From positions 2,906,001 to 2,970,000 of the forward strand of contig NZ_CP117025.1 of NCBI RefSeq assembly GCF_028551275.1: a stretch of DNA of 64,000 bases, in the 5' to 3' direction. A program made the position numbers and the translations under genes. This stretch comes from Sphingomonas hankookensis. GTDB lineage: Bacteria > Pseudomonadota > Alphaproteobacteria > Sphingomonadales > Sphingomonadaceae. Within the stretch, counting starts at the first letter, position 1, and each line of letters begins with the position of its first letter. This document shows positions 26,184-35,028 of the stretch, piece after piece. The notes under the pieces were generated by a model. It was not told the DNA's origin and ran no database searches. It was given only the letters and a program-made list of their open reading frames with translations.

Positions 26184-27758
26184 ATGGAACCGCCCCTTGC
26201 ACCCACCCCCGCAAGCCGGATATGCACCCGCGTGCCCGCTCTCCTCGCCCTGCTCGCCGGCCTGACCTCGGCCCTTGGTTTCGCGCCGCTCCAATGGTGG
26301 CCGGTCACGCTCGCCGCGCTGGCGCTGTGGCTGTGGGTCGTCCATCAGGCGCCGACGCTGAAGGCGGCGCTGTGGCGCTCCTGGCTGTTCGGCGTCGCCC
26401 ATTTCACCATCGGCAACAACTGGATCCAGCACGCCTTCGACTTCCAGGACCGGATGCCGCCGGCCCTCGGCTATGTCGCGGTCGTCGGCCTCGCGCTCTA
26501 CCTCGCCATCTACCCGATGCTGGCGGGTGGCATCGCGTGGAAGCTGGGCCGGCGCAGCGGGCGCCCCGACCTCGCCTATGTCGCCATCGCCGCAGCGGCA
26601 TGGATCGCGACCGAATATGCGCGCGCCATCGTCTTCACCGGCTATGCGTGGAACCCGATCGGCGTGATCTGGGTCCCGACCCCGCTGCGGGGGCTGGCGA
26701 CGATCACCGGTACCTACACCCTGTCGGGCCTGACCGTGTTGCTCAGCGGTACGATCCTGCTCGCCCCGACACGCGTCCGACGTACCGGCGTGCTGGCGGT
26801 ATTCGCGCTGCTGATGGGCTGGTTCCTGTGGCGGGGCGATACCCCCGCCCGGATCGCCGCCACCCCCGATGCCCCGCGCGTCCGCGTCGTCCAGCCGAAC
26901 TTCCCGCAGGAAGCGGTCCGCAGCCCCGGCTACGACCAGCGCCTGCTCGAAAGGCAGATCGAGCTCTCCGGCACCCCCGGCCGCGCCCCGCGCCTGATCG
27001 TCTGGCCCGAAGGCACGGTGAACTATTATCTCGAGGACGGCTACCCGCCCGAATGGTATGACGCGCCGCCCGCGCTGCTGCGCGCGCGCATCGCCAGCAT
27101 CCTCGGCCCCCGCGACGTCGCGCTGGTCGGCGGTACCGCACTGAACTTCGACCCGCGCAGCCAGCTGACCGGCGCGGGCAATTCGGTGTTCGCCCTCACC
27201 CCCGACACCCGCATCGCCGGCCGCTATGACAAGGCGCATCTGGTCCCCGGCGGCGAATACCTCCCGCTGCGATCGATCCTCCAGCCGCTCGGCCTGTCAC
27301 GCCTCGTCATGGGCGACATCGACTTCGCCCCCGGCCCCGGCCCCGCCACCCTCACCCTGCCCGGCTTCGGCCAGGTCGGCATGCAGATCTGCTACGAGAT
27401 CATCTTTTCAGGCCAAGTCGTCGACCGCGCCCATCGTCCCGCCTTCCTGTTCAATCCGTCGAACGACGCCTGGTTCGGCACCTGGGGGCCGCCGCAGCAC
27501 CTCGCCCAAGCCCGTCTCCGCGCGACCGAGGAAGGGCTGCCGATCCTGCGCGCCACCCCCACCGGCATCTCGGCGGTGATCGACGCCAGCGGTGCGCTGG
27601 TCGCGACCATCCCGGCGGGCCGCGCCGACGCGATCGAGGTGCCGCTGCCTGCCCCCCACGCCCCCACACTGTTCGCGCGGGTCGGCAACTGGATGGCGCT
27701 GCTGGCGATAGTTTTGCTGTGCGGCCTTGCGATTGCCATCCGCCGCCGCGCGCGCTAG
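26184..27758 (+). CDS. lnt: Apolipoprotein N-acyltransferase
   Basis: Last step of lipoprotein maturation, N-acylating the lipidated Cys on the periplasmic face of the inner membrane. The 524-residue protein has an N-terminal membrane domain of about seven helices and a nitrilase-type catalytic domain. The catalytic triad is Glu276 (VWPEGT), Lys350 (DKAHLVPGGEYLP) and Cys403 (QICYEIIF), spaced as in E. coli (267, 335, 387). A C-terminal helix ends in IRRRAR. The ATG at 26184 lies just after the repeat array; a GTG at 26232 is a possible alternative. It is displaced from corC but still directly precedes metK. Confidence 0.95.
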   Translation: MEPPLAPTPASRICTRVPALLALLAGLTSALGFAPLQWWPVTLAALALWLWVVHQAPTLKAALWRSWLFGVAHFTIGNNWIQHAFDFQDRMPPALGYVAVVGLALYLAIYPMLAGGIAWKLGRRSGRPDLAYVAIAAAAWIATEYARAIVFTGYAWNPIGVIWVPTPLRGLATITGTYTLSGLTVLLSGTILLAPTRVRRTGVLAVFALLMGWFLWRGDTPARIAATPDAPRVRVVQPNFPQEAVRSPGYDQRLLERQIELSGTPGRAPRLIVWPEGTVNYYLEDGYPPEWYDAPPALLRARIASILGPRDVALVGGTALNFDPRSQLTGAGNSVFALTPDTRIAGRYDKAHLVPGGEYLPLRSILQPLGLSRLVMGDIDFAPGPGPATLTLPGFGQVGMQICYEIIFSGQVVDRAHRPAFLFNPSNDAWFGTWGPPQHLAQARLRATEEGLPILRATPTGISAVIDASGALVATIPAGRADAIEVPLPAPHAPTLFARVGNWMALLAIVLLCGLAIAIRRRAR

Positions 27759-27770
27759 GGCACCGACATA

Positions 27771-27830
27771 AGGAAAGCTTTATATGCGGCATGGCAACGG
27801 CCGCGTGCTTTCCCTCTAGCCTAGAGGAAG
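27771..27830 (+). promoter_or_regulatory. metK leader with competing hairpins, candidate regulatory RNA
   Basis: GGAAAGC (27772-27778) can pair with GCTTTCC (27807-27813) around an inner GCGGC/GCCGC hairpin (27786-27790 with 27800-27804). Next, CCTCTAG (27813-27819) pairs with CTAGAGG (27821-27827), hiding the ribosome site AGAGGAAG (27823-27830) just before the metK ATG. The two stems share base 27813, and GCTTTCC could also pair with the ribosome site, so alternative folds are plausible. I do not recognise it as SAM-II, SAM-V or SAM/SAH riboswitch. Confidence 0.45.
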
Positions 27831-27833
27831 TCC

Positions 27834-29045
27834 ATGCGTTCCAATTATCTCTTCACCTCGGAATCGGTTTCCGAAGGCCATCCCGACAAGGTCGCGGACC
27901 AGATTTCCGATTCGATCGTCGACCTGTTCCTGTCGAAGGACCCCGAAGCGCGCATCGCCTGCGAAACGCTGACCACGACCCAGCTCGTCGTCCTCGCCGG
28001 TGAAATCCGCTGCAAGGGCGTGTTCGAAAACGACCAGTGGGCCGAGGGCGCCGAGGCCGAGATCGAACGCACCGTGCGCGAAACCGTGAAGAAGATCGGC
28101 TATGAACAGTCGGGCTTCCACTGGGAAACCTTCCGCTTCGAAAACAACCTGCATGCGCAGTCGGCGCATATCGCGCAGGGCGTCGACGCATCGGGGAACA
28201 AGGACGAAGGCGCCGGCGATCAGGGCATCATGTTCGGCTTCGCCTGCGACGAAACGCCGGACCTGATGCCGGCCACGCTCGACTACAGCCACAAGATCCT
28301 CGCCAAGATGGCCGCCGACCGCCATTCGGGCGCCGCGCCGTTCCTCGAACCCGATGCCAAGAGCCAGGTCACGCTGCGCTTCGAAAACGGCAAGCCGGTC
28401 GCCGCGACCGCGATCGTCGTCTCGACCCAGCATGCCGCCGGCTACGACAATGGCGACAAGGAAGCCGAGCTGCACAATTACGTGAAGTCGGTCGTCGCCG
28501 ACGTGCTGCCCGCCGACCTGCTGTCGGACGCGACCGAATACCACATCAACCCGACCGGCAGCTTCGAAATCGGCGGCCCGGACGGTGATGCGGGCCTGAC
28601 CGGCCGCAAGATCATCGTCGACACCTATGGCGGCGCCGCCCCGCACGGCGGCGGCGCGTTCAGCGGCAAGGACCCGACCAAGGTCGACCGTTCGGCGGCC
28701 TACATCACCCGCTACCTCGCGAAGAACATCGTCGCCGCCGGCCTCGCCAAGCGCTGCACGATCCAGCTCGCCTATGCGATCGGCGTGTCGAAGCCGCTGT
28801 CGCTCTATGTCGACACGCACGGCACCGGCACCGTCGCCGACGACGCGATCGAAACCGCGATCGCCGGCATCGAGAAGCTGGGCGGCCTGACCCCGCGCGG
28901 CATCCGCACGCATCTCGGCCTCAACAAGCCGATCTATCGCCCGACCGCCGCTTACGGCCATTTCGGCCGCAAGCCCGAAGGCGACCTGTTCCCGTGGGAA
29001 AAAACCGATCTGGTCGACGACCTGAAGGCCGCGCTCGCCGCCTGA
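27834..29045 (+). CDS. metK: S-adenosylmethionine synthetase
   Basis: Makes SAM from methionine and ATP in the cytoplasm. The 403-residue protein shows the expected signatures: the N-terminal [21 protein letters not shown] motif, [18 protein letters not shown] methionine/ATP loop (here [17 protein letters not shown]), and the [22 protein letters not shown] phosphate-binding loop. Minor domain-specific insertions resemble alphaproteobacterial MetK. It follows lnt by 75 bases, with structured leader RNA between. A Rho-independent terminator follows. Its SAM feeds MiaB and TrmB, encoded in the same cluster. Confidence 0.97.
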   Translation: MRSNYLFTSESVSEGHPDKVADQISDSIVDLFLSKDPEARIACETLTTTQLVVLAGEIRCKGVFENDQWAEGAEAEIERTVRETVKKIGYEQSGFHWETFRFENNLHAQSAHIAQGVDASGNKDEGAGDQGIMFGFACDETPDLMPATLDYSHKILAKMAADRHSGAAPFLEPDAKSQVTLRFENGKPVAATAIVVSTQHAAGYDNGDKEAELHNYVKSVVADVLPADLLSDATEYHINPTGSFEIGGPDGDAGLTGRKIIVDTYGGAAPHGGGAFSGKDPTKVDRSAAYITRYLAKNIVAAGLAKRCTIQLAYAIGVSKPLSLYVDTHGTGTVADDAIETAIAGIEKLGGLTPRGIRTHLGLNKPIYRPTAAYGHFGRKPEGDLFPWEKTDLVDDLKAALAA

Positions 29046-29065
29046 TTTCCGGTCGACACCGTTCG

Positions 29066-29108
29066 AAAAAAGGGGGAGGTTCGCCGGCGACGGCGGGCCT
29101 CCCTTTTT
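29066..29108 (+). terminator. Rho-independent terminator after metK
   Basis: GGGAGG (29074-29079) pairs with CCTCCC (29098-29103) around an inner GCCG-GCGA-CGGC hairpin, with an A run before and TTTTT after. Good intrinsic terminator; the A/U flanks may also make it bidirectional. Confidence 0.85.
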
Positions 29109-29133
29109 CATGACCGCCGCATGGGAGGACAGG

Positions 29134-29955
29134 ATGCGAACCGCGACGGCACTCTTGGCGATGATCCTGGCCGCGCCGGCCGTGGCGCAGACCGCGCCCG
29201 CCCAAACCCTGTCGGCGGAGGAACGCGCGGCGCTGGACCGCACTACCGAACGCGGCCGCCTGCTCGCCGCCTATGATCGGGTCGCATGGCTCGGCACCGA
29301 CGATGTGCAACGGCGCCTGCCCGACTGGCGGCAGAAGCTCGGCGGCTGGATCGTCGAGGGGCCGGCGACCGCACCGATCCTGACCTTCCACGACCGGTCG
29401 CAACCGCCCCGCGCGCTCTACACCGCGCGCCTGGTCGGCGGAAAGCTCGCCGATGCGAAGCTCGTCCCGGCCGACGCGGCGGCCCTGTCCCCGTCGCAGC
29501 TCAGCCTGATCGCCGCCCGCGACAGCGCGGCCAAGGCGATGGGCGCCGCCGCCCTGCGCCCCTGCGGCCCGGCCTTCAACACCGTGGTCGTTCCACCCGC
29601 CACCGCCAGCGACGTGACCGCAGTCTATTTCCTGTCCGCCCAGACCAAGGCCGACGACATGCCGATCGGCGGCCATTACCGCGTCGATGTCGCGCCCGAC
29701 GGCCGTGCCACCGCGCCCCATGCCTTCTCAAAGGGCTGCATGACGCTGCCCCCGCCCTCCGCGAAGCAGCGCGTCGTCGGCGGCGTCGTATCCACCCTCA
29801 CCGGGCCGCTCCCCAACGAAGCGCACAGCTTCGTCGTGGAGGCGTATCAACGGCGGCTGTTCGTCATCACGCCGCTCAGCGGTAATCGCATGTTTGCGCT
29901 TAAGCCCGGCGCTCCGGCCGTGCTCATCCCCTCACCCGCCACCAAAGCAAGATGA
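29134..29955 (+). CDS. Exported protein of unknown function
   Basis: A 273-residue protein with a signal peptide (MRTATALLAMILAAPAVAQ, cleavage after AVA). The mature part has no domain I recognise. It contains a short ALRPCGPAFNTVVVPP stretch and AFSKGCMTLPPP, giving two cysteines that could form a disulfide. LSGNRMFALKPG lies near the end. The start at 29134 has AGGACAGG before it. It lies downstream of the metK terminator, so it needs its own promoter. A family A repeat and another exported-protein gene follow. Confidence 0.65.
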   Translation: MRTATALLAMILAAPAVAQTAPAQTLSAEERAALDRTTERGRLLAAYDRVAWLGTDDVQRRLPDWRQKLGGWIVEGPATAPILTFHDRSQPPRALYTARLVGGKLADAKLVPADAAALSPSQLSLIAARDSAAKAMGAAALRPCGPAFNTVVVPPATASDVTAVYFLSAQTKADDMPIGGHYRVDVAPDGRATAPHAFSKGCMTLPPPSAKQRVVGGVVSTLTGPLPNEAHSFVVEAYQRRLFVITPLSGNRMFALKPGAPAVLIPSPATKAR

Positions 29956-29992
29956 GCACCGAAGCCCGCCGCCTAGTTCGCAACCACCTACC

Positions 29993-30027
29993 CGTCACCC
30001 CGGGCTTGACCCGGGGTCCCGCTTCTT
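29993..30027. repeat. Family A palindromic repeat
   Basis: CGTCACCCCGGGCTTGACCC-type unit followed by GGGGTCCCGCTTCTT, between the two exported-protein genes. The intervening bases to the next start hold no recognisable gene. Confidence 0.8.
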
Positions 30028-30164
30028 CATCCCCGGCCGGCGTACCGCGCGCACCCGCGCAAAAGCCGCCCCAGCGCCACAACCGCCTCGACATCCCACC
30101 CAAAAGTAGGAAAGGTTCGCCCACGACAGACGGCCCGACGAACGGCCGCCCAGGGGGGGATGAC

Positions 30165-31226
30165 ATGCGGATATGGATGGCTGCACTGGCAGCGGGGATG
30201 ATTGTCGCGACACCGGTCGCCGCGCAGCAAAGCGGCACGGCGATCAACGCGAAGCCGGGCAAGCCCTATCGCTTCAAGCATAGCGGCATCACGACCCCCG
30301 CCCAGCTGGACGGCATCGCCCGCGTCGGCGTCCGGCAATTCGGCGATCAGGAACTCGACGTCTTCGCCAAATACGAAAATGGCGAGGACATGATTACCGT
30401 CTATGTCTATCGCTCGCTCACCGGCAGCGTGCCGGTGTGGTTCGACCGCGCCCGCGCCTCGGTCGAACAGCGCCGCGAATTGTTCGGCAACGTCGCGCCG
30501 GTCGTGCCCACCGCCTTCACGCCGCCGGGACAGTCGACCGTCAGCGGCCTGATGGCCGGCTGGACGTTGAACAAGCCGCCCTATCGCGGCACCGCGCTTG
30601 CCATCCTGCCGGTCGGCGAATGGCTGGTGAAGGTGCGCTACAGTTCCAGCAAGATGGACGGTGCGGCGGTCGCGGCGCGCATCCCGGCGATCCTCGACGC
30701 GCTCGCATGGCCGCGGACGATCCCCGCCGCGCCCGCCGCCGCACCCGTCGCGGCGTGCGCCACCCCGCTCGTCTTCGATGCCGCCGCAACCACGGTGACC
30801 GATCCCAAGGCGATTCAATCCGCCGCGCTCACCGGCGGCCTGATCGCGGCGGCGGCGGACGGCAAGGGCACGCCGCCTGCCACGGCGCCGCTCTGGTGCC
30901 GCGATCCGGCCCCCGCCCCGTTCGGCGCGGCCTATCGCGAAAATGCCGAACCGGAGGGCTATCTGCTCGCGATCAGCGACAGCGGACGCGGCATCGCGGT
31001 CCAACCCGATGTGATCGCGCGCGAACTGGGACAGGCGGAGGGCAAGCAGGTCCGCCAATGGTCGGTCGCCGGCTACGAACCCGGATCGGTTGCGACCCAC
31101 ACGCCGATGACCGGCCTGCCTTCGCCCGAAACGCTGATCGGCGTGCTCGACCGGCCCGTCCTCGCCAGGACGACGACCTGGGGCAAGAAGCGCGACGTCG
31201 CGGTGAACCCCGACGTGTTCAAATAG
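30165..31226 (+). CDS. Exported protein of unknown function
   Basis: A 353-residue protein. MRIWMAALAAGMIVATPVAAQQ is a signal peptide, and a GGGGGGA ribosome site precedes the ATG at 30165. The mature protein includes RFKHSGITTPAQLDGIARVGVRQFGDQELDVFAKYENGEDMITVYVYR, which resembles a small beta-domain, and a later LVKVRYSSSKMDGAAVAARIPAILDAL stretch. Two cysteines occur (CATPL and LWCRDP). I do not recognise the family. A family A repeat follows the stop. Confidence 0.65.
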   Translation: MRIWMAALAAGMIVATPVAAQQSGTAINAKPGKPYRFKHSGITTPAQLDGIARVGVRQFGDQELDVFAKYENGEDMITVYVYRSLTGSVPVWFDRARASVEQRRELFGNVAPVVPTAFTPPGQSTVSGLMAGWTLNKPPYRGTALAILPVGEWLVKVRYSSSKMDGAAVAARIPAILDALAWPRTIPAAPAAAPVAACATPLVFDAAATTVTDPKAIQSAALTGGLIAAAADGKGTPPATAPLWCRDPAPAPFGAAYRENAEPEGYLLAISDSGRGIAVQPDVIARELGQAEGKQVRQWSVAGYEPGSVATHTPMTGLPSPETLIGVLDRPVLARTTTWGKKRDVAVNPDVFK

Positions 31227-31298
31227 GGCGAAGCGCTTTCCTACACCGGACGGCGCTGCCATGCTCGCCGATGCCCTTTGACATCGTCGGCTCCCCTA

Positions 31299-31333
31299 CG
31301 TCACCCCGGACTTGATCCGGGGTCCCGCTTCTC
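31299..31333. repeat. Family A palindromic repeat
   Basis: CGTCACCCCGGACTTGATCC-type unit in the convergent gap before the PAP2 phosphatase gene. From about 31370 to 31441 the sequence is AT-richer (GAAAACAAAATATAGGC) and holds no gene. Confidence 0.8.
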
Positions 31334-31441
31334 GCGTCACCCCGCGAGCGAAGTGTCAACTTCGGCGCAGAAAGTTACGCCCAACCCACTGTAAGAAAAC
31401 AAAATATAGGCTGACAAAAATTCGACGCCCCGCAACCTTTG

Positions 31442-32026
31442 TCAACTTCCAGCCTCCGGCATCACCCTTGCGACGATCGCCTCCGCCGCCCAGCCGATGA
31501 CCGCCCCGGCCACCACGTCGATCGGGAAATGCGTGCCTCGCGGCACCTGGATCGCGGCGATGGTTGCAGCGGCGGCATGGACCGGCACCGCCGCCTGCGG
31601 ATATTCCCGCGCCACCGCCCGCGCCACCGCGACCGCCCCGGCGGTATGGCCGGACGGAAAGGAATTGTGCGGGCCTTCGTCATGGTCGCCGGGCTTCGGC
31701 CGATGCGCCTCGCGACTGGCGAACAGCTTGGGTCGCGCCCGGTCGACATTATGCTTGATCGCCGATTTGGCCAGCGTCGCGAGCCCATGCGCCATCAGCA
31801 TCCGTATGCCCGTCCGCGTCAGCCGGGCGTCCTGCGCGATCAGCCCGGCGGCGATGGTGGACAGGTTGATCGCGACCATCGGCGGCTGGTCGGCCACCTC
31901 GCTCAGCGTGCCCGCGACCTTGACCACCGGATGATGCCGCAGCTCGGCGGCCACGCCATGGCCGAGGTCGATATCGGCATCGACCAGTTGCTTCGCCCCG
32001 CGCTTGGCTTTCTTCTTCTTGCCCAT
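31442..32026 (-). CDS. PAP2 family phosphatase
   Basis: A 194-residue protein with the three-part acid phosphatase signature. KHNVDRARPK is the K-x6-R-P motif, FPSGHTAGAVAVA the PSGH motif, and VPRGTHFPIDVVAGAVIG the SR-x5-H-like motif with catalytic His and Asp. The N terminus (MGKKKKAKRGAKQLVDAD) is very basic, and a few hydrophobic helices follow. It is a membrane lipid phosphatase of unknown substrate, perhaps undecaprenyl pyrophosphate or phosphatidic acid. It is divergent from trmB with 70 bp between starts. Confidence 0.85.
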   Translation of the reverse strand: MGKKKKAKRGAKQLVDADIDLGHGVAAELRHHPVVKVAGTLSEVADQPPMVAINLSTIAAGLIAQDARLTRTGIRMLMAHGLATLAKSAIKHNVDRARPKLFASREAHRPKPGDHDEGPHNSFPSGHTAGAVAVARAVAREYPQAAVPVHAAAATIAAIQVPRGTHFPIDVVAGAVIGWAAEAIVARVMPEAGS

Positions 32027-32096
32027 GGCCCTCCAACCCCCGGCCCGCGCGGAAGCTCCTTGTCGACACGCCGCCCGGGCGGGTAGGAGCGCCGCG

Positions 32097-32777
32097 ATGA
32101 ACGATCCCACCACCATTCGCCGCCTCTATGGCCGTCGTCAGGGCCACAAGCTGCGCCAGGGCCAGGCCGCGCTGGTCGAGGAACTGCTGCCGCAGGTCTC
32201 CGTCCCCGATACCGGACCGCTCGATTCGCATGTGCTGTTCGGCGACGACCGCCCGGTCGAGGTGGAGATCGGCTTCGGCGCGGGCGAACATCTCGCCGGA
32301 CAGGCCGGTGCCCGCCCGCATCACGGCTTTGTCGGCTGCGAACCGTTCCTGAACGGAGTGGTCGGCGCGCTGAACCATATCCGCGACGACGAACTCGCCA
32401 ATGTCCGCCTGCACATGGGCGACGCGCTGGAGGTGATCGAACGCTTCCCGGATGGCAGCCTCGAGCGCGTCTATCTGCTCCACCCCGATCCCTGGCCCAA
32501 GGCGCGCCATGCCAAGCGCCGCATGATGAACCATGGGCCCATGGACCTGATCGCACGCAAGCTGCGGCCGGGCGGCGAGTTCCGCCTCGGCACCGACGAC
32601 CCGACCTATTGCCGCTGGGCGATGATGATCATGGACCAGCGCCGCGACTTCGTGTGGCAGGCACAAACCGCCGCCGACTTCCTGACCCGCCCCGCCGACT
32701 GGCCGGAAACCCGCTACGAACGCAAAGCCCGGCGGCAGGGCCACGAAGTCTGGTATTTCCGCTACGTCCGGGTCTGA
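32097..32777 (+). CDS. trmB: tRNA (guanine-N7)-methyltransferase TrmB
   Basis: SAM-dependent formation of m7G46 in tRNA. The 226-residue protein has the SAM-binding VEVEIGFGAGEHLAGQA motif, GCEPFLNGVVGALNHI, VRLHMGDALEVI and the hallmark LLHPDPWPKARHAKRRMMN. The last (H-P-D-P-W-P-K..H-x-K-R-R) is diagnostic for TrmB. GTDDPTYCRWAMMIM and the terminal GHEVWYFRY complete the fold. The start is at 32097 with TAGGAG upstream. It normally follows metK, and here still lies in the same block after inserted genes. Confidence 0.96.
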   Translation: MNDPTTIRRLYGRRQGHKLRQGQAALVEELLPQVSVPDTGPLDSHVLFGDDRPVEVEIGFGAGEHLAGQAGARPHHGFVGCEPFLNGVVGALNHIRDDELANVRLHMGDALEVIERFPDGSLERVYLLHPDPWPKARHAKRRMMNHGPMDLIARKLRPGGEFRLGTDDPTYCRWAMMIMDQRRDFVWQAQTAADFLTRPADWPETRYERKARRQGHEVWYFRYVRV

Positions 32778-32783
32778 CGCCGC

Positions 32784-32939
32784 TCAGGTCAGCGCCGACT
32801 TGCGCGGCGGGTCGTCTTCGGCGGGCGTGTGCGGTTGCTCGCGGTCCAGCGTGTCGCTCGGGCGGCGGGCGTCGCCGTCGCGCTGGTGATCGACCGACAG
32901 GTTGGCATCGCCATCGGTCGGGGTCTTGGGATCGGGCAT
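32784..32939 (-). CDS. Small acidic/charged protein of unknown function
   Basis: A 51-residue, highly polar peptide (MPDPKTPTDGDANLSVDHQRDG...PRKSALT) without hydrophobic segments, probably disordered. A strong GAGGAG ribosome site sits eight bases before the ATG at 32939, which favours a real gene. No family is recognised. It lies convergent with trmB (6 bases between stops) and 52 bases downstream of pncB. Confidence 0.55.
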   Translation of the reverse strand: MPDPKTPTDGDANLSVDHQRDGDARRPSDTLDREQPHTPAEDDPPRKSALT

Positions 32940-32991
32940 CGTCGCTCTCCTCGTTCCCTCAATGCCCGGGACGCGCGGGACGTTCCCCCCG

Positions 32992-34296
32992 CTATACCGC
33001 GACGGGGCTCGCCACCCGGCCGCCCTCGCCAAAGATGCGGAGGTAACGGGCGATATCTGACGGATCGCCGGTCGCCTTGGCCGGATTGTCCGACAGCTTG
33101 ACCGCCGGACGCCCATTGGCGCTGATGACCTTGCATACCAGCGAGATCGGCTCCAGCCCCTCGCCCCCCAACGGGTCGCAGCCGCGGAAATCGTTGGTGA
33201 GGTTGGTGCCCCAGCCGAAGCTCATGCGCACGCGTCCGTGAAAATGTTGATAGGTCTTCAGGATGCTGTCGACGTCCATCCCGTCGGAAAAGATCAGCAG
33301 CTTGGACCGGGGATCGACGCCCTGTTCCTGCCACCAGCGCAATATCTGTTCGCCCCCCTCGATCGGTGGCATGCTGTCGGGGCGGAAGCCGGTCCAGTCC
33401 GCCAGCCAGTGTGGCGCGTTGCGCAGGAACGCGGTCGTCCCGAACGCATCGGGCAAGGCGATCAGCAGGTTGCCGCCATAATGCCGTCGCCATTCCTCCA
33501 GCACACGGTAGGGCGCGGCGGCGATCCCCGCATCGTCGTCGGACAGCGCCGCCTCCACCATCGGCAGTTCGTGCGCATTGGTGCCGATCGCCTCGACCCC
33601 CGCCTGCATCGCCAGCAGCACGTTGGAGGTGCCGACGAACCGGCTGCCCAGCCCCTCCTGCAACGCCTCGACGCACCAGCGCTGCCACAGGAAGCCGTGG
33701 CGCCGGCGGGTGCCGAAGTCCGACAGGACCAGATCGGGCAGCGTGCGCAGCCGCTCGACCTTGTCCCACAATCGCGCCTTCGCCCGGGCATAGGTCACGT
33801 CCAGCGCGAACCGGCCATGGTCGCGCAGCGCCGCCCGCGCGCGGAGTTCGTTCAGGATGGCAAGCGCCGGAATCTCCCACAGCGACGTTTCGGCCCAGGG
33901 ACCGTCGAAATGCAGTTCATACTGGCCATCGCGCACCGACAGCTCATAGTCGGGCAGCCGAAACCGGCTGAGCCAGTCGATGAAACCCGGCGCGAACATC
34001 CGCTCGACGCCGTAGAAGCTGTTACCCGCCAGCCAGATCAGTTCCTGCTTGGAAAAACCGACCGTACGGGCATGGTCCAGCTGCGCGCGGAGTTCGCCTT
34101 CGTCGATGACCTCGGCCAACCGCACCGACTTGCTGCGATTGATCACGGCAAAGGTCGCGCGGACGTCCGGATGCACCTCGCGGATCATCTGCACCATCAG
34201 CAGCTTGTAGAAATCGGTGTCGAGCAGGCTGCGCACGACCGGGTCGAGCCGCCAGCCATGGTTCCATACCCGGGTCGCGATGTCGGTCATTACCAT
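32992..34296 (-). CDS. pncB: Nicotinate phosphoribosyltransferase
   Basis: Converts nicotinate and PRPP to nicotinate mononucleotide in the Preiss-Handler NAD salvage route. The 434-residue protein shows [16 protein letters not shown] near the N terminus, [16 protein letters not shown] (substrate-binding loop), [26 protein letters not shown] (catalytic His region), [13 protein letters not shown] and [12 protein letters not shown]. All match bacterial PncB. The start is either ATG 34296 or 34290; the latter overlaps the nrtR stop as TAATG. It forms an operon with nrtR, and pncA is divergent, making a complete nicotinamide-salvage unit. Confidence 0.94.
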   Translation of the reverse strand: MVMTDIATRVWNHGWRLDPVVRSLLDTDFYKLLMVQMIREVHPDVRATFAVINRSKSVRLAEVIDEGELRAQLDHARTVGFSKQELIWLAGNSFYGVERMFAPGFIDWLSRFRLPDYELSVRDGQYELHFDGPWAETSLWEIPALAILNELRARAALRDHGRFALDVTYARAKARLWDKVERLRTLPDLVLSDFGTRRRHGFLWQRWCVEALQEGLGSRFVGTSNVLLAMQAGVEAIGTNAHELPMVEAALSDDDAGIAAAPYRVLEEWRRHYGGNLLIALPDAFGTTAFLRNAPHWLADWTGFRPDSMPPIEGGEQILRWWQEQGVDPRSKLLIFSDGMDVDSILKTYQHFHGRVRMSFGWGTNLTNDFRGCDPLGGEGLEPISLVCKVISANGRPAVKLSDNPAKATGDPSDIARYLRIFGEGGRVASPVAV

Positions 34297-34973
34297 GGGG
34301 GGCCTTTTGGGATGTGGATATACAACTCGGCGGGGCGGAAGGCCCGTCCCGTTTCGAACGTTCCGGTCGGGTGGAGCACGCCGCGTTCCAGCATGCGGCG
34401 GCGGAAGGCGGGCTTGTTGAGGGGGCGGCCGAGCACCGCTTCGTGGACCGCCTGCAACTCGCGCAGGGTGAAGCGTTCGGGCAGCAGGGCAAAGGCGGCG
34501 TCGTCGATCGTGGCCCGCAACCGATCCAGCGTCAGCGCGACGATGCGATCATGGTCGAACGCCAGCCGCACGTCCCGCCGCCCCGCCGGATCGAGCGGCG
34601 CCCAGCATTGATCGTCGCGAAGCCGCACTGCCGCCATCCGCGCGGGATCGAGCAGGACACGGTAGGCGATGCTGATGATCCGCATCCGGGGATCGCGATC
34701 GACCGCGCCGAAGCAATGGACCTGTTCGGGCGAACCGCCGGACAAGCCGGCCTTGTCGTGCAGCACCCGCCCGGCCGCCGCCTCCAGCGATTCGTCGATG
34801 CCGACGAAACCCCCGGGAAGCGCCCAGTCGCCGGCGAAGGGCGGACGATCCCGCCGGGCCAGCAGGACGCCCAACGTGCCGTCGATCATCCCGAGCGCAA
34901 CGCAGTCGACCGCTACCGATGGCCGATCATAGTCCGCCGGATCATAGCGATCGAGGAACCCCGCGTCTTCCAT
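34290..34973 (-). CDS. nrtR: NrtR-type transcriptional regulator (degenerate Nudix plus winged helix)
   Basis: A 227-residue protein. The N-terminal Nudix fold spans about residues 15-145, with [30 protein letters not shown]. The catalytic REUXEE of Nudix hydrolases is RVLHDK here, so the metal-binding glutamates are lost and hydrolysis is unlikely. The C-terminal part (about 160-225; [32 protein letters not shown]) is the winged-helix domain of NrtR regulators of NAD metabolism, which bind ADP-ribose through the Nudix domain. It sits upstream of pncB and divergent from pncA, with a perfect palindrome between. Identification as NrtR is strong by architecture and context. Confidence 0.88.
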   Translation of the reverse strand: MEDAGFLDRYDPADYDRPSVAVDCVALGMIDGTLGVLLARRDRPPFAGDWALPGGFVGIDESLEAAAGRVLHDKAGLSGGSPEQVHCFGAVDRDPRMRIISIAYRVLLDPARMAAVRLRDDQCWAPLDPAGRRDVRLAFDHDRIVALTLDRLRATIDDAAFALLPERFTLRELQAVHEAVLGRPLNKPAFRRRMLERGVLHPTGTFETGRAFRPAELYIHIPKGPPW

Positions 34974-34974
34974 C

Positions 34975-35011
34975 CGCTTTACATATATCCGATTAGCGAA
35001 TATGTAAAGCG
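34975..35011. promoter_or_regulatory. Perfect 12+12 bp palindrome between nrtR and pncA, probable NrtR operator
   Basis: CGCTTTACATAT (34975-34986), 13-base spacer, ATATGTAAAGCG (35000-35011), exact reverse complements. It lies one base before the nrtR ATG (minus) and 17 bases before the pncA ATG (plus). A bound repressor would block both genes, and NAD-derived ADP-ribose would release it in known NrtR systems. The close position to the nrtR start suggests a very short leader. Confidence 0.85.
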
Positions 35012-35028
35012 GCAGGAGGACCGTTCCG

